Assembly: GCF_024181405.1 (NCBI RefSeq)
Contig: NZ_CP051302.1
Coordinates: forward strand, 744,001-808,000
Direction of reading: 5' to 3'
Length of the DNA: 64,000 bases
Source of the DNA: Treponema denticola
Lineage (GTDB): Bacteria; Spirochaetota; Spirochaetia; Treponematales; Treponemataceae
In this document: positions 1 through 8,412 of the stretch, piece by piece
Layout of the letters: every line of letters starts with the position of its first letter
Position numbering within the stretch: position 1 is the stretch's first letter
Notes under the pieces: generated by a model
The model's input: only the letters and a program-made list of their open reading frames with translations
Databases searched by the model: none
What the model was told of the DNA's origin: nothing
Position numbers and translations under genes: made by a program

Positions 1-953
1 AAAATCCCAATAATCCTCTTTTGAACAGGGCGATAGGGGCTAATTATCCGCCTGCTTCTACTTTTAAAGTTATAATGAATACTGCCATTTTAAACGAAAA
101 AGCCTTTCCGCCTGAAACAACGGTAACTTGTTTGGGAGAAATTGAATACGGAAACCGTGTATTCCGATGTCATATAAGAAAACCGGGGCACGGAAAGCTC
201 GCCTTAAACGAGGCTCTGGCAAAATCATGTGACGTTTATTATTGGACGGTTTGCCGCGATTATTTGGGTATCGAAAAAATTGTAGACTATGCAAAACGTT
301 TCGGCTTAGGTCAATCTACTGAGATAGATTTACCTAATGAAATTAATGGAGTGCTTCCATCGCCTAAATGGAAGGAGCGCCGCTACCATGAGAAATGGCT
401 TAACGGAGATACAATGAATATGTCTATAGGTCAAGGATTTACTCTTGCTTCTCCGCTTCAGGTAGCAAACATGGCCTGTATGGTTATAAATAATGGAATA
501 ATTTATAAGCCTCACCTTTTAAAAGAAATAAGGGATCCTTCAAGCGGAGAGGTTATAAAAACCGTTCAGCCTGAAATTCTTCACCAAGAGAATATTGGTC
601 AAGAGATTTTTCAACAAGTCAGGCAGGCTATGAATCTTGTTACGATACAGGGAGAGGCCCGCTATCCTATGAAAAATCCCATGTTCCGTTTTGCAGGTAA
701 AACGGGAACAGCTGAAGTCGGTTTACAGGATAGGTGGCATTCATGGATGGTAGCTTACGGTCCCTATGATGCTCCTCCTAAGGATATGGTTGTTGTCTGC
801 ATCATTGTCGAGGCTGTAAACGAGTGGGAATGGTGGGCTCCTTATGCTGCAAATATCATATTACACGGGACACTTGCAAATCAGACCTATGATGAAACCA
901 TAGACTATCTCGGCTTTAGGCATCTTCCTGCAGTTGTAAGGAGAAGCGAATGA
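1..953 (+). CDS. mrdA: Penicillin-binding protein 2 (transpeptidase), 3' part
   Basis: C-terminal transpeptidase domain of a class B PBP that cross-links peptidoglycan during cell elongation, on the periplasmic face of the inner membrane. The gene enters from the left edge: the frame is open from base 3, and the TTG at 21 is not a true start because the active-site motif STFK follows only 12 codons later (serine codon at 57). The second motif is SCD (SxD, as in PBP2 rather than SxN), and KTGTAE is near the C-terminus. The tail has several Trp residues. It overlaps rodA by 4 bp (ATGA), the usual mrdA-rodA arrangement. The N-terminal membrane anchor and dimerisation domain lie outside the window. 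Confidence 0.93.
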   Translation, partial: NPNNPLLNRAIGANYPPASTFKVIMNTAILNEKAFPPETTVTCLGEIEYGNRVFRCHIRKPGHGKLALNEALAKSCDVYYWTVCRDYLGIEKIVDYAKRFGLGQSTEIDLPNEINGVLPSPKWKERRYHEKWLNGDTMNMSIGQGFTLASPLQVANMACMVINNGIIYKPHLLKEIRDPSSGEVIKTVQPEILHQENIGQEIFQQVRQAMNLVTIQGEARYPMKNPMFRFAGKTGTAEVGLQDRWHSWMVAYGPYDAPPKDMVVVCIIVEAVNEWEWWAPYAANIILHGTLANQTYDETIDYLGFRHLPAVVRRSE

Positions 954-2251
954 ACATACGCAAAATTACAAACTTTGATTATCTATTATTTTTGGCTGTT
1001 GTTCTTTTGTCTTTTATAGGAGTACTTTTTATTTATTCTTCAGGAATAAATTCTGCCGGAGAACTTGTTTCTAAAGAGTATGTTAAGCAGATTTTATGGG
1101 TTTGTACAGGTATCGTTTTACTCTTGATTTCCTGCATTTACGATTACAGGCGGATAAAAGACAGAACCTTTTTAATTTATTTGGTGGGAATGATTTTGTT
1201 GCTCTACACCGGTATTTTTGGAACTGTCAGGCATAATGCAAGGAGCTGGATAGGTTTAAAGAATCTGGGTATTCAGCCTTCGGAATTTATAAAGCTCATT
1301 TTTATTCTTTTTTTAGCCTATTATTTGGATAAATCACAAAATGAAGAACCTCGCAAACGCTTTATAAAGGCGATTGCGATAATGATTGTTCCTGTTGCCC
1401 TTATTTTAAAACAGCCTGACCTTGGAACGGCAAGCGTATATATTCCGATTTTTTTGATAATGTGTTTTATTGCCGGTATTCCGCTGCGCTTTATCCTCTA
1501 TGTCTTTTTTCTTGGTGTATTAACAATAGTGTTTACCCTTATGCCTCTTTGGGAGGAAATAATTTTAAAGACAAGTCATGTTATGACAAATATTTTAAAA
1601 AATTCTCAAGTTTCCATTATTATTCTATTTGCAATGGGTATTTCAACCGTCATTGCAATGATAGGTAATGTTTTACTAAAAAGAAGATATTATTATTGGA
1701 TAGCCTATGTTCTTTCGCTGATTACCGTAGCATTTGCAGGTTCTATAGTCGGGGTGAGGGCTTTAAAAGAATATCAGATGATGCGTTTAATTATTTTCTT
1801 GGATCCTGAGGTAGACCCCTTAAAACACGGCTGGAATATAATTCAGTCAATTACAGCTATCGGTTCAGGCGGATTCATGGGCCGCGGCTATCTTATGGGA
1901 ACTCAAAGTCATTACCGATACCTACCTGAACAAAGTACGGATTTTATTTTCAGTATTTTATCGGAAGAATGGGGCTTTTTAGGCGGCATTTTTATTTTTT
2001 TCCTTTACAGCATAGTTTTTTTTAGATTTTTTCTTTCGATTAAGCGATGTGATGATCTTTTTGGCAAGCTCATTGTTTCCGGTATTTTGGCAATGTCCTT
2101 TTTCCATTTTTTTGTAAATGTAGGCATGGTCATGGGGATAATGCCTATTACAGGAATCCCTCTCTTGTTTTTGTCCTACGGCGGTTCTTCCCTTTGGACG
2201 GCTATGATTTCCGTCGGTGTTGTTATAGGAATAAACTTACGCCAGTTGTAA
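950..2251 (+). CDS. rodA: Rod-shape SEDS glycosyltransferase RodA
   Basis: Multi-spanning SEDS protein that polymerises lipid II for elongation and works with the PBP2 encoded just upstream. Family signatures include QPDLGTA, then the extracellular loop motif RYLPEQSTDFIFS, and near the end GIPLLFLSYGGSS. At 433 aa it is longer than typical RodA (about 370). The extra length sits around residues 170-265, where an additional hydrophobic pair flanks a basic LLKRRYYY stretch. Translation is coupled to PBP2 through the ATGA overlap. A hairpin at 2272 follows the stop. Confidence 0.95.
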   Translation: MNIRKITNFDYLLFLAVVLLSFIGVLFIYSSGINSAGELVSKEYVKQILWVCTGIVLLLISCIYDYRRIKDRTFLIYLVGMILLLYTGIFGTVRHNARSWIGLKNLGIQPSEFIKLIFILFLAYYLDKSQNEEPRKRFIKAIAIMIVPVALILKQPDLGTASVYIPIFLIMCFIAGIPLRFILYVFFLGVLTIVFTLMPLWEEIILKTSHVMTNILKNSQVSIIILFAMGISTVIAMIGNVLLKRRYYYWIAYVLSLITVAFAGSIVGVRALKEYQMMRLIIFLDPEVDPLKHGWNIIQSITAIGSGGFMGRGYLMGTQSHYRYLPEQSTDFIFSILSEEWGFLGGIFIFFLYSIVFFRFFLSIKRCDDLFGKLIVSGILAMSFFHFFVNVGMVMGIMPITGIPLLFLSYGGSSLWTAMISVGVVIGINLRQL

Positions 2252-2271
2252 AAAAACGGCTAAACAATAAA

Positions 2272-2300
2272 AAAGGCACTCATCTGAGTGCCTTTAAATT
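2272..2300. terminator. Shared terminator hairpin between rodA and tRNA-fMet
   Basis: Perfect inverted repeat with arms AAAGGCACTCA and TGAGTGCCTTT around a 2-nt centre. On the minus strand it is followed by a T-rich run, so it fits best as the tRNA terminator. On the plus strand it ends in a weaker AAATTTT and may also stop rodA transcripts. Confidence 0.75.
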
Positions 2301-2305
2301 TTAGT

Positions 2306-2378
2306 TAGCAGGGAGAGGACTCGAACCTCCGACCTCCGGGTTATGAGCCCGACGAGCTGCCAACTGCTCTACCCTGCG
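2306..2378 (-). tRNA. Initiator tRNA-Met (CAT anticodon)
   Basis: A 73-nt cloverleaf read on the minus strand. The anticodon loop is CTCATAA (CAT), the T-loop is GGTTCGAGTCC, and the D-arm region is AGAGCAGTTGGCAGCTC. Two initiator hallmarks are visible: positions 1 and 72 do not pair (C opposite T), and the anticodon stem carries three consecutive G-C pairs (GGG/CCC). The CCA end is not encoded. It has its own promoter and the terminator at 2272. Confidence 0.95.
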
Positions 2379-2389
2379 ATGTGGGGAGG

Positions 2390-2418
2390 AGTATAGCATA
2401 TAAGCAGCATTATGTCAA
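2390..2418 (-). promoter_or_regulatory. Sigma70-type promoter of tRNA-fMet
   Basis: On the minus strand: TTGACA (2418-2413), a 17-nt spacer, and TATACT (2395-2390). A start about 7 nt downstream falls just before the mature tRNA 5' end at 2378. Confidence 0.85.
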
Positions 2419-2442
2419 GCCTTTCTACAAACTTTCTCAAAC

Positions 2443-3438
2443 TTATTTTGTTAAATTTCTGATTTTATCGTACCAAGCGTCTGTAGTTTTAACAAGTTTT
2501 GTTTTTTCCGTGTACTTGGGATACATTCCTTTTTTCTCGGAGTCTTTTATCTTAAAAATACCGGGATTATTTGCCGTTTTTTCGGAGGTAAGGGCTTCCT
2601 GTATTTTTTTCTGTTCTTCAGAGGAAAGGGTCTTTGTATTCATGACTATTGGAGCGTTTAAAACAGGAATCGATTGGATTATGGTAATTTCGCTTCCGGG
2701 AAATTTGTCAAATGGTTCTATAGCTCCTTCTACAACCTTGTAAGCGGCTCCTGTCTGATAGGCTTCTCCTTCAATTAAATCATAGACGCCTATTGTTTGA
2801 GGAATTGCAAAGGCTGCGGCATCTGCATCCTTTCTAAATAGATTAACCTGAGAGCCTTGATGGGAACCTGCAAATAGCACCTTTGAAAAAACGGAATTTC
2901 CTTGAATAAGTTCATCGGTACCTGTTAATCCGAATTTTTTTACGAGCAGGGTCGCAGGAATTACAAAGCCCGATGTAGAGCTTGTAGAAACAAATGAAAT
3001 GCTTTTTCCTTTTAAGCGGTTTAAGTCATAGCCGGCTCTATCTTTATATTGAGCTGCATCTTCCGTTCTTACCGCTATAAAGCTGTAGTATAGTGCATCT
3101 TCCAATGTACCGCTCGGTCCCGAATTCGTTACTACCGGTACAATTGCCGGATTTCTTTTATGGGCATTTATATAACCCTCGGCTCCGATATAAGCCATGT
3201 CTGCATTTCCGGATATAATTGCTTCTAGGGCTATGTTATAATCAGTTGTCGTTTTGATTTCGACGGGACGGCCTACTGCTTCGCTTATTATTTCCATAAA
3301 AGCTTGCCGCGCATCCTTCATAGCATCGCTTGATTCATTCGGTAAAAATACCATGGTAACCGGTTTTTGTGTTTCGTTTTTGGTGCAGCCGAAAAGGAGG
3401 CAGACAGCTGCCAAAAATAATATAATTTTGTGTTTCAT
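2443..3438 (-). CDS. PhnD-like phosphate/phosphonate-binding lipoprotein
   Basis: Solute-binding component of an ABC importer, predicted to be lipid-anchored. The start at 3438 has GGAG 8 nt upstream; the nine codons before it lack a ribosome site. The signal peptide ends in the lipobox LLFGC. PhnD-family features include MVFLPNESS near the N-terminus, the GNADMAYIGAEGY segment and the FVSTSSTSGF ligand-loop region. No permease or ATPase gene is adjacent, so it either works with a transporter encoded elsewhere or has another role. The ligand cannot be read from the sequence. It is divergent from galM. Confidence 0.85.
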   Translation of the reverse strand: MKHKIILFLAAVCLLFGCTKNETQKPVTMVFLPNESSDAMKDARQAFMEIISEAVGRPVEIKTTTDYNIALEAIISGNADMAYIGAEGYINAHKRNPAIVPVVTNSGPSGTLEDALYYSFIAVRTEDAAQYKDRAGYDLNRLKGKSISFVSTSSTSGFVIPATLLVKKFGLTGTDELIQGNSVFSKVLFAGSHQGSQVNLFRKDADAAAFAIPQTIGVYDLIEGEAYQTGAAYKVVEGAIEPFDKFPGSEITIIQSIPVLNAPIVMNTKTLSSEEQKKIQEALTSEKTANNPGIFKIKDSEKKGMYPKYTEKTKLVKTTDAWYDKIRNLTK

Positions 3439-3480
3439 AAAATTCTCCGGGCCGCATTCTATCATATAATGAAATAATAT

Positions 3481-3499
3481 GCTATACTTATTGTATAGC
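3481..3499. promoter_or_regulatory. Perfect inverted repeat in galM leader
   Basis: GCTATAC, 5-nt spacer, GTATAGC: a perfect 7-bp palindrome 15 nt upstream of galM. The TATACT within it (3483-3488) could be the -10 box, so the palindrome may be an operator over the promoter. No clear -35 box was found. Confidence 0.4.
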
Positions 3500-3513
3500 T
3501 TTGGGAGGAAGAT

Positions 3514-4569
3514 ATGAAGATCACAACGACCGAATTCGGAACTTTTTCAAACGGAGATAAGGCCTTACTATTTACGATTTTCAACGGTAAGATGATGCTC
3601 TGTTGTACTAATTACGGATGCTGTATTACGGGAATTCTTTTACCGTCAAAAAACGGAGGTTTTGACGATGTGGTTTTAGGATATTCGAGCTTTATCGGCT
3701 ATATAAATAATTTTCCGCATTTCGGCTCTTTTATAGGAAGATATGCAGGCAGAATTTCCAATGCGGAATTTACTTTAGGAAACCAGCAATATCTTTTAAC
3801 GCCTAATGACGGCGGTAAGCACTGCCTTCATGGAGGTTATCCGTATTGCGATAAAATGCTGTATGAGGCAAAAACCTTTAAAAACAGGCAAGAAGCGGGT
3901 GTCGTTTTTTCTCGTACCTCTCCCGATGGGGAGCAGGGCTTTCCCGGAAATTTAAAAATTCAAGTGAGCTATTCTCTTACGCCGGATAATGAGATTATTA
4001 TAAGATATAAGGCCGTGTCCGATAAAACGACACCGGTTAATTTTACAAATCACAGCTATTTTAACTTAAATCCTGCCGGAATGCAGTCTAACGGCTCCTA
4101 TGTTTCGGTTTTAAATCATGAGGTTCAAATATTTTCCGAGCAATACCTTGAAATCAACCAAGAGCTTATTCCGACGGGTAAATTTTTAAATGTAGAAAAT
4201 ACGGGCTATGACTTTAGAAAACCTAAGCTTTTGAGCGAGGGCGTACAAGAAATAGGCGGGGGTTTTGATAACAGCTGGGTTATAAAAAAAGAAGTCAGTG
4301 ACCATAAAACCTTGGCTGCAATAGTAAAAGAGCCCGTTACCAAAAGAACCTTAACCGTTTACTCGGCACAACCTGCTCTTATAATGTATACGGGCGGTTT
4401 TCTTAACAACGAATTAGGCAAAAACGGAGACGTCTATAATAAATTTGCAGGCCTTTGCCTTGAAAGTCAAGCCTTCCCGGATTCGTTACATCAGCCTCAT
4501 TTCCCCAATACCGTAATTAAACCGGGTGAAGTTTATGAACGCGAGACTCTTTGGCATTTTGCATTTTAA
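3514..4569 (+). CDS. galM: Aldose 1-epimerase (galactose mutarotase)
   Basis: Interconverts alpha and beta anomers of aldoses such as galactose in the cytoplasm. At 351 aa it has the family's usual length. The catalytic motifs are present: histidine in NFTNHSYFNL and the glutamate in LCLESQAFPDS. GRYAGRISNAEF and the LTPNDGGKHCLHGG loop are also typical. The GGGAGG ribosome site lies 7 nt before the ATG. Its stop overlaps the converging stop of the next gene by 4 bp. No other galactose-pathway gene is nearby. Confidence 0.93.
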   Translation: MKITTTEFGTFSNGDKALLFTIFNGKMMLCCTNYGCCITGILLPSKNGGFDDVVLGYSSFIGYINNFPHFGSFIGRYAGRISNAEFTLGNQQYLLTPNDGGKHCLHGGYPYCDKMLYEAKTFKNRQEAGVVFSRTSPDGEQGFPGNLKIQVSYSLTPDNEIIIRYKAVSDKTTPVNFTNHSYFNLNPAGMQSNGSYVSVLNHEVQIFSEQYLEINQELIPTGKFLNVENTGYDFRKPKLLSEGVQEIGGGFDNSWVIKKEVSDHKTLAAIVKEPVTKRTLTVYSAQPALIMYTGGFLNNELGKNGDVYNKFAGLCLESQAFPDSLHQPHFPNTVIKPGEVYERETLWHFAF

Positions 4570-5978
4570 AAACTTATTTTATATGTAAGGCTTCCTTTTA
4601 TAAAAGGCTTGGCGGTTTCCAATATTATTTCTCCCTTAAAAGAGTTTGATGTCAGCCTTGTCTTTTTTATAAATTCTGCCTGAGTAGAAAAGTTAAAAAC
4701 TCCTTTTTCCCAAACTATATATGGACTCTTATTTATTTTTACCGTTTTATTTTTTTGCATAAAAGAAGCTGAAATATTTAGATTGAAACTCTTATTAAAT
4801 TTTATTTTAATATCCGATGAAAAAGAATAGTTTTTTACTATAAAGGGATTTTGAGATTTTTCTTCCAGTTTTGTGTTTCCTTTTATTGAAAAGAGGGTGT
4901 TGAAAAAAAGATTTATAGGAATTTTTATTTGTCCTTTAAGGTCCCATGAAGAGTCATTATAATACACTTCTCCGGAAAATTTACATTTTGTAAAGCTAAG
5001 ACCTAAACCGATTCCTCCCGAATGAAAATTTTTGAACAGCTTTTTCTTTTCAAAATATTTCCGTAAAAAATTATACGAAAAACCCAGATCCAAAGCATCA
5101 ACTGAAATTTTAGGTTGAAAAAAGGCTTTTAATGTTCCATCATTTTCAAACATAGTTCCGGCATTAGCCTCGAAATACTCGCTTTGAAAATTGTACTCGG
5201 CCTTACCTAAAAAGTTCAAATCGGATTCGCCGATTCCGGATATTTTTCCATAAGGAATTTTTATTCCGCCGGCTAGTAAAAATACGGAAGATACCGTTCC
5301 CTTTTCGGCCAATATAAATTCTCCCGAATAAAATTGATCATAAGCAGGTGCTTTTAGATTAAATTGAGAGTAGGCGGAATTCGTTAAAGAAGAAAAAAAG
5401 CTAATATTGAATAATGCTGTTTCATTTTCTTTTTTATAAACAGTACAAAAAGAAAGATCCGGCCATAGTTCTTTCGGCTTTTGTTCGAAAAAAAATACCA
5501 AGTTAAAATTTTTTATTGCAAATTCGGCACCTAGACTTGCATCGAATTTGGATTTTGAGATACCTATTAAATACTTAGGTGCAAAGCCGATTCCTTTATA
5601 AAAGGGCTTTTTTTCGAAATTTTCCTTTAAAAGCATCAGGTTTAAAAAGCTTGATTTTGTAATTCCCCCATAAAAAAACGAGAGAGCAGGATAAAGCTGT
5701 TTCTTTTCCTTGTATAGAAGGGGACTGAATTTTAAGCTAAAACCTTGCGGTATAAGAGCAAATTTAGGCCTGTGGTCCCGCATTTTTGCTTCCGCATAAA
5801 GCTCAAAAAAAGGATTTTTTGCTTCCGCTTTTAAGTTATAGTTAAAGTTAAGATCAATACTCTGTGTAAGAGAAAAATTTGCTTTTTCTACAGGTACTTC
5901 CGCATTTAAAAAGATGCTGCATAGCAACATCATTGAGCAAATCCTAAAGGATTTAATAAAAATATTTTTTGTCTTCAT
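4566..5978 (-). CDS. Predicted outer-membrane beta-barrel protein, unknown role
   Basis: No family recognised. It has an N-terminal signal peptide (hydrophobic SMMLLCSIFLNA, probable cleavage before EVPVE). After that there are many short alternating hydrophobic/polar strands separated by charged turns, no hydrophobic helices, and a C-terminal phenylalanine (YKISF). These are the features of an outer-membrane beta-barrel of about 450 residues. It is rich in Phe, Lys and Asn. No ribosome site is visible before the ATG at 5978, and an A9 run lies upstream. It stands alone between galM (convergent) and azgA (divergent). The location is inference from strand pattern only. Confidence 0.6.
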   Translation of the reverse strand: MKTKNIFIKSFRICSMMLLCSIFLNAEVPVEKANFSLTQSIDLNFNYNLKAEAKNPFFELYAEAKMRDHRPKFALIPQGFSLKFSPLLYKEKKQLYPALSFFYGGITKSSFLNLMLLKENFEKKPFYKGIGFAPKYLIGISKSKFDASLGAEFAIKNFNLVFFFEQKPKELWPDLSFCTVYKKENETALFNISFFSSLTNSAYSQFNLKAPAYDQFYSGEFILAEKGTVSSVFLLAGGIKIPYGKISGIGESDLNFLGKAEYNFQSEYFEANAGTMFENDGTLKAFFQPKISVDALDLGFSYNFLRKYFEKKKLFKNFHSGGIGLGLSFTKCKFSGEVYYNDSSWDLKGQIKIPINLFFNTLFSIKGNTKLEEKSQNPFIVKNYSFSSDIKIKFNKSFNLNISASFMQKNKTVKINKSPYIVWEKGVFNFSTQAEFIKKTRLTSNSFKGEIILETAKPFIKGSLTYKISF

Positions 5979-6064
5979 ACTTATATATAGTTTTTTTTTG
6001 TATTGAAGACTAATTTTTTTAATGGAAATTTGATTTTTATTTAAAAATATCTAAAATTTATCTA

Positions 6065-6093
6065 TTGCTGTAAATAAAAAATTGTGTTAGAAT
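6065..6093 (+). promoter_or_regulatory. Promoter of the purine permease gene
   Basis: TTGCTG (6065-6070), 17-nt spacer, TAGAAT (6088-6093). It lies over the upstream GTG at 6084, which supports the downstream ATG at 6117 as the real start. Confidence 0.7.
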
Positions 6094-6116
6094 GCGCCAA
6101 GGAGAATTTCTTAGTT

Positions 6117-7421
6117 ATGGAAAGATTTTTTAAACTTAAAGAGCACAATACTACCGTGCGCACCGAAGTTATTGCGGGTATTACTACCTTTTTGGCAATG
6201 GCTTATATTTTGGCCGTAAATCCCGGCATTTTAAGTGAAGCCGGAATGGATAGAGGTGCCGTTTTTACTGCAACCGCTCTGTCAGCCGCTATTGCAACCC
6301 TCGCTATGGGGCTTTTGGCTAACCTGCCTGTTGCTCTTGCTTCAGGAATGGGATTAAATGCTTTTTTTACGTATAGCGTTGTTATCGGCTTAGGTTATTC
6401 CCCCTCTACGGCATTAACAGCAGTATTTTTAGAGGGTGTTCTTTTTATTTTGCTTTCACTTGTAAACATCCGTGAAGCTATCGTAAAATCCATACCTCTT
6501 AATCTTAAAAAAGCTGTAGCCGCAGGTATAGGTATCTTTATTACCTTTATTGCTTTTCAAAATTCGGGCATAATTGTCGATAATCCTGCAACCCTCGTAG
6601 GGCTTGGCGAATTCACTTGGGGCTCGCCTGCCGTTTTAGCCATGATAGGTTTAATTATAACCTGTGCTCTTTTTATTTTAAGAGTACCGGGAGCAATCTT
6701 AATAGGTATTTTAATTACAACCATCATAGGTATTCCCTTAAAGATTACGGTTCCCTTCGGAGGCTGGGAAGGCTGGTCTCCTATAAGTCTCCCCTCGGCT
6801 CCTGCCGTACTCAATTTTGACTTTTCGAATATTATTTCTTTTAAGTTTTTTATTGTATTTTTTTCATTCCTCTTTGTCGATATTTTTGATACGGTAGGAA
6901 CCCTTGTAGGTGTTGCAACTCAGGCAAACCTTGTAGATAAGGATGGAAATATTCCCAAAATTAAGCAGGCCTTTTTATCGGACGCTATCGGAACAGTGGT
7001 AGGTGCAGCTCTCGGAACATCAACGGTAACAAGTTATGTAGAAAGTACGGCCGGTGTTGCTGCCGGAGGAAGAACCGGATTAACATCTGTGGTTACAGCC
7101 GGTATGTTCATTATTGCCTTGCTGTTTTCTCCGATTTTCTTATTGATTCCTGCTGCGGCCACCGCCCCTGCCTTGATAATAGTAGGCTTTTTGATGATGA
7201 CCCAAGCAGGCGAAATAAACTATAAAGATCCTACAGAGGGTATCCCCGCATTCTTGACAATGATTATGATGCCCTTTACCTACAGTGTTGCCGAAGGTAT
7301 CGTATACGGAGTCTTGGCCTATGTTATCTTAAAATGTATTAAAGGAAAATTCAAGGAAATCCCTGTTGTTACATGGATACTTTTTGTTATCTTTATGTTA
7401 AGATTTTTTGTTAAATTTTAA
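6117..7421 (+). CDS. AzgA-type adenine/guanine/hypoxanthine permease (NCS2)
   Basis: Inner-membrane purine base:proton symporter, about 434 aa with 12-14 hydrophobic segments. AzgA-branch signatures are the N-terminal TTFLAMAYILAVNP, GMGLNAFFTY in the third segment, FVDIFDTVGTLVGV, and STVTSYVESTAGVAAGG. The start at 6117 is chosen because the upstream GTG sits inside the promoter; AAGGAG lies 12 nt before the ATG, a slightly long spacing. It is followed by a terminator at 7444. No purine riboswitch is visible in the leader. It probably serves base salvage, but substrate preference within the family cannot be read by eye. Confidence 0.92.
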   Translation: MERFFKLKEHNTTVRTEVIAGITTFLAMAYILAVNPGILSEAGMDRGAVFTATALSAAIATLAMGLLANLPVALASGMGLNAFFTYSVVIGLGYSPSTALTAVFLEGVLFILLSLVNIREAIVKSIPLNLKKAVAAGIGIFITFIAFQNSGIIVDNPATLVGLGEFTWGSPAVLAMIGLIITCALFILRVPGAILIGILITTIIGIPLKITVPFGGWEGWSPISLPSAPAVLNFDFSNIISFKFFIVFFSFLFVDIFDTVGTLVGVATQANLVDKDGNIPKIKQAFLSDAIGTVVGAALGTSTVTSYVESTAGVAAGGRTGLTSVVTAGMFIIALLFSPIFLLIPAAATAPALIIVGFLMMTQAGEINYKDPTEGIPAFLTMIMMPFTYSVAEGIVYGVLAYVILKCIKGKFKEIPVVTWILFVIFMLRFFVKF

Positions 7422-7443
7422 CAATATCTAATATGTTTTTTTT

Positions 7444-7486
7444 AAGGGCAGCTCGCTAATTTTTGATAGGGTTGCCCTTTGTTTTT
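7444..7486 (+). terminator. Rho-independent terminator after the purine permease
   Basis: Arms AAGGGCAGC and GTTGCCCTT (one G-T pair) around an AT-rich loop, followed by TGTTTTT. Confidence 0.75.
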
Positions 7487-7532
7487 AGATTATGTTTTCT
7501 GTATTGCGGCTTATTTATTTTTTTCTATAAAA

Positions 7533-8066
7533 TTATAAAAAGTGCATATTATCGTCAAAATCTTTTCTTGTCTTTTCCCTCAAAGAGTATCCTTCTTTAG
7601 GATAGCCTAGGGCTATTACAAGGCGGATTCTCTTTTTTCGCTCTATGAGCTTTTGGATTCGTTTTTCGTCAAAGACACCGAGGATGCAGGTTTCCAAATT
7701 TAGGGCTGATGCTGCATTTACAAGGTTGGCCGTTAAAATGCCTATGTCGATGGCCTTAAAGTCTACCTTCTTTATCAGCGAACCTATCTTTGCAGGCAGG
7801 CTGTAATTGTCTTCGGCTATTACCAAAAAAGTATTACAGTCGTCAATAAACTTGTTAAAAGAACCCATCTTAGCATCTGCAATTACCTTGGCCTTTTCGC
7901 CTTGAGCTACAAAGACCTCGTAGGGCTGAGAATTACAGGCCGACGGCGAAAGCCTCCCTGCTTCCAAAATGGAAACCAAGTCCTCTTTTGAAACCGGTTT
8001 AGAATAATCAAAGCTTCTGCAGCTTTGCCTTTTTTTCATAAGCGATAAAAAATCATTAAAATTCAT
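7533..8066 (-). CDS. Nitroreductase-family flavoprotein
   Basis: FMN-dependent NAD(P)H oxidoreductase of the nitroreductase fold, 177 aa, cytoplasmic. The N-terminal phosphate-binding motif is RQSCRSFD, followed by ILEAGRLSPSACNSQPYE; the C-terminal part has LVIALGYPKEG. It lacks any cofactor other than the expected FMN site. Substrate is unknown: the family covers quinones, flavins and nitroaromatics. Single gene with a promoter that ends 6 nt before the ATG and no Shine-Dalgarno sequence, suggesting a leaderless mRNA. Confidence 0.88.
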   Translation of the reverse strand: MNFNDFLSLMKKRQSCRSFDYSKPVSKEDLVSILEAGRLSPSACNSQPYEVFVAQGEKAKVIADAKMGSFNKFIDDCNTFLVIAEDNYSLPAKIGSLIKKVDFKAIDIGILTANLVNAASALNLETCILGVFDEKRIQKLIERKKRIRLVIALGYPKEGYSLREKTRKDFDDNMHFL

Positions 8067-8072
8067 ATTGCT

Positions 8073-8101
8073 ATTATGTAATAATCATAAAATAAAGTCA
8101 A
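8073..8101 (-). promoter_or_regulatory. Nitroreductase promoter, predicted leaderless
   Basis: Minus strand: TTGACT, 17-nt spacer, CATAAT, then exactly 6 nt to the ATG at 8066. Transcription should start at or next to the A of the start codon. Confidence 0.7.
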
Positions 8102-8241
8102 TCGTCGGGATTATTAAATTTTTTCAATATACAGACTTAACTTATAAGTTTAATGAATTTCCCAACCTTTGATTTAAACATCTTCCTCTGTTTTTATCTC
8201 AACTAAAGAGTTTATTGTAAATTTGCCATAACTTACGGGTT

Positions 8242-8337
8242 CTTAGGGCAGAGCCCTAAGCAGCGCGGGGAAGAGGGATGGGGTCATAGGGGAAGGGAGG
8301 TAACCCCTGCTCTGAACGGGGGTTCCTCCCTTCCCCT
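8242..8337. repeat. Two-hairpin GC-rich element in the 346-nt gap before valS
   Basis: Gap 8067-8412 contains a GC-rich island unlike its AT-rich surroundings. First hairpin: CTTAGGG/CCCTAAG (8242-8260, 5-nt loop). Second: 13 bp (8288-8300 with 8325-8337), then one bulged T and 6 bp (8302-8307 with 8319-8324) around an 11-nt loop, a nearly perfect 19-bp stem. No coding frame is evident. It ends 12 nt before the valS -35 box. It could be a dispersed REP/MITE-like element or a terminator. Confidence 0.65.
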
Positions 8338-8349
8338 AATCTGTCCCAC

Positions 8350-8378
8350 TTGAAAACTTAGCCTTTTCATATTATAAT
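8350..8378 (+). promoter_or_regulatory. valS promoter
   Basis: TTGAAA (8350-8355), 17-nt spacer, TATAAT (8373-8378), 34 nt before the valS ATG. Confidence 0.8.
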
Positions 8379-8412
8379 TCTCTTTCGTATTTTAAAACGA
8401 TTGGAGAAAACA

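Noticed and set aside
2306..2378. Elongator Met or Ile2 identity for the CAT tRNA
   Set aside because: The unpaired 1-72 position and the three G-C pairs in the anticodon stem identify the initiator.
6000..6116. Purine riboswitch before the AzgA-type permease
   Set aside because: The leader from the predicted start is only about 17-18 nt long, too short for the aptamer, and no three-way-junction sequence is present.
8067..8412. T-box riboswitch in the valS leader
   Set aside because: No AGGGTGGNACCGCG T-box core or specifier-like stem is visible. The hairpins lie upstream of the promoter, so they are not even in the valS transcript.
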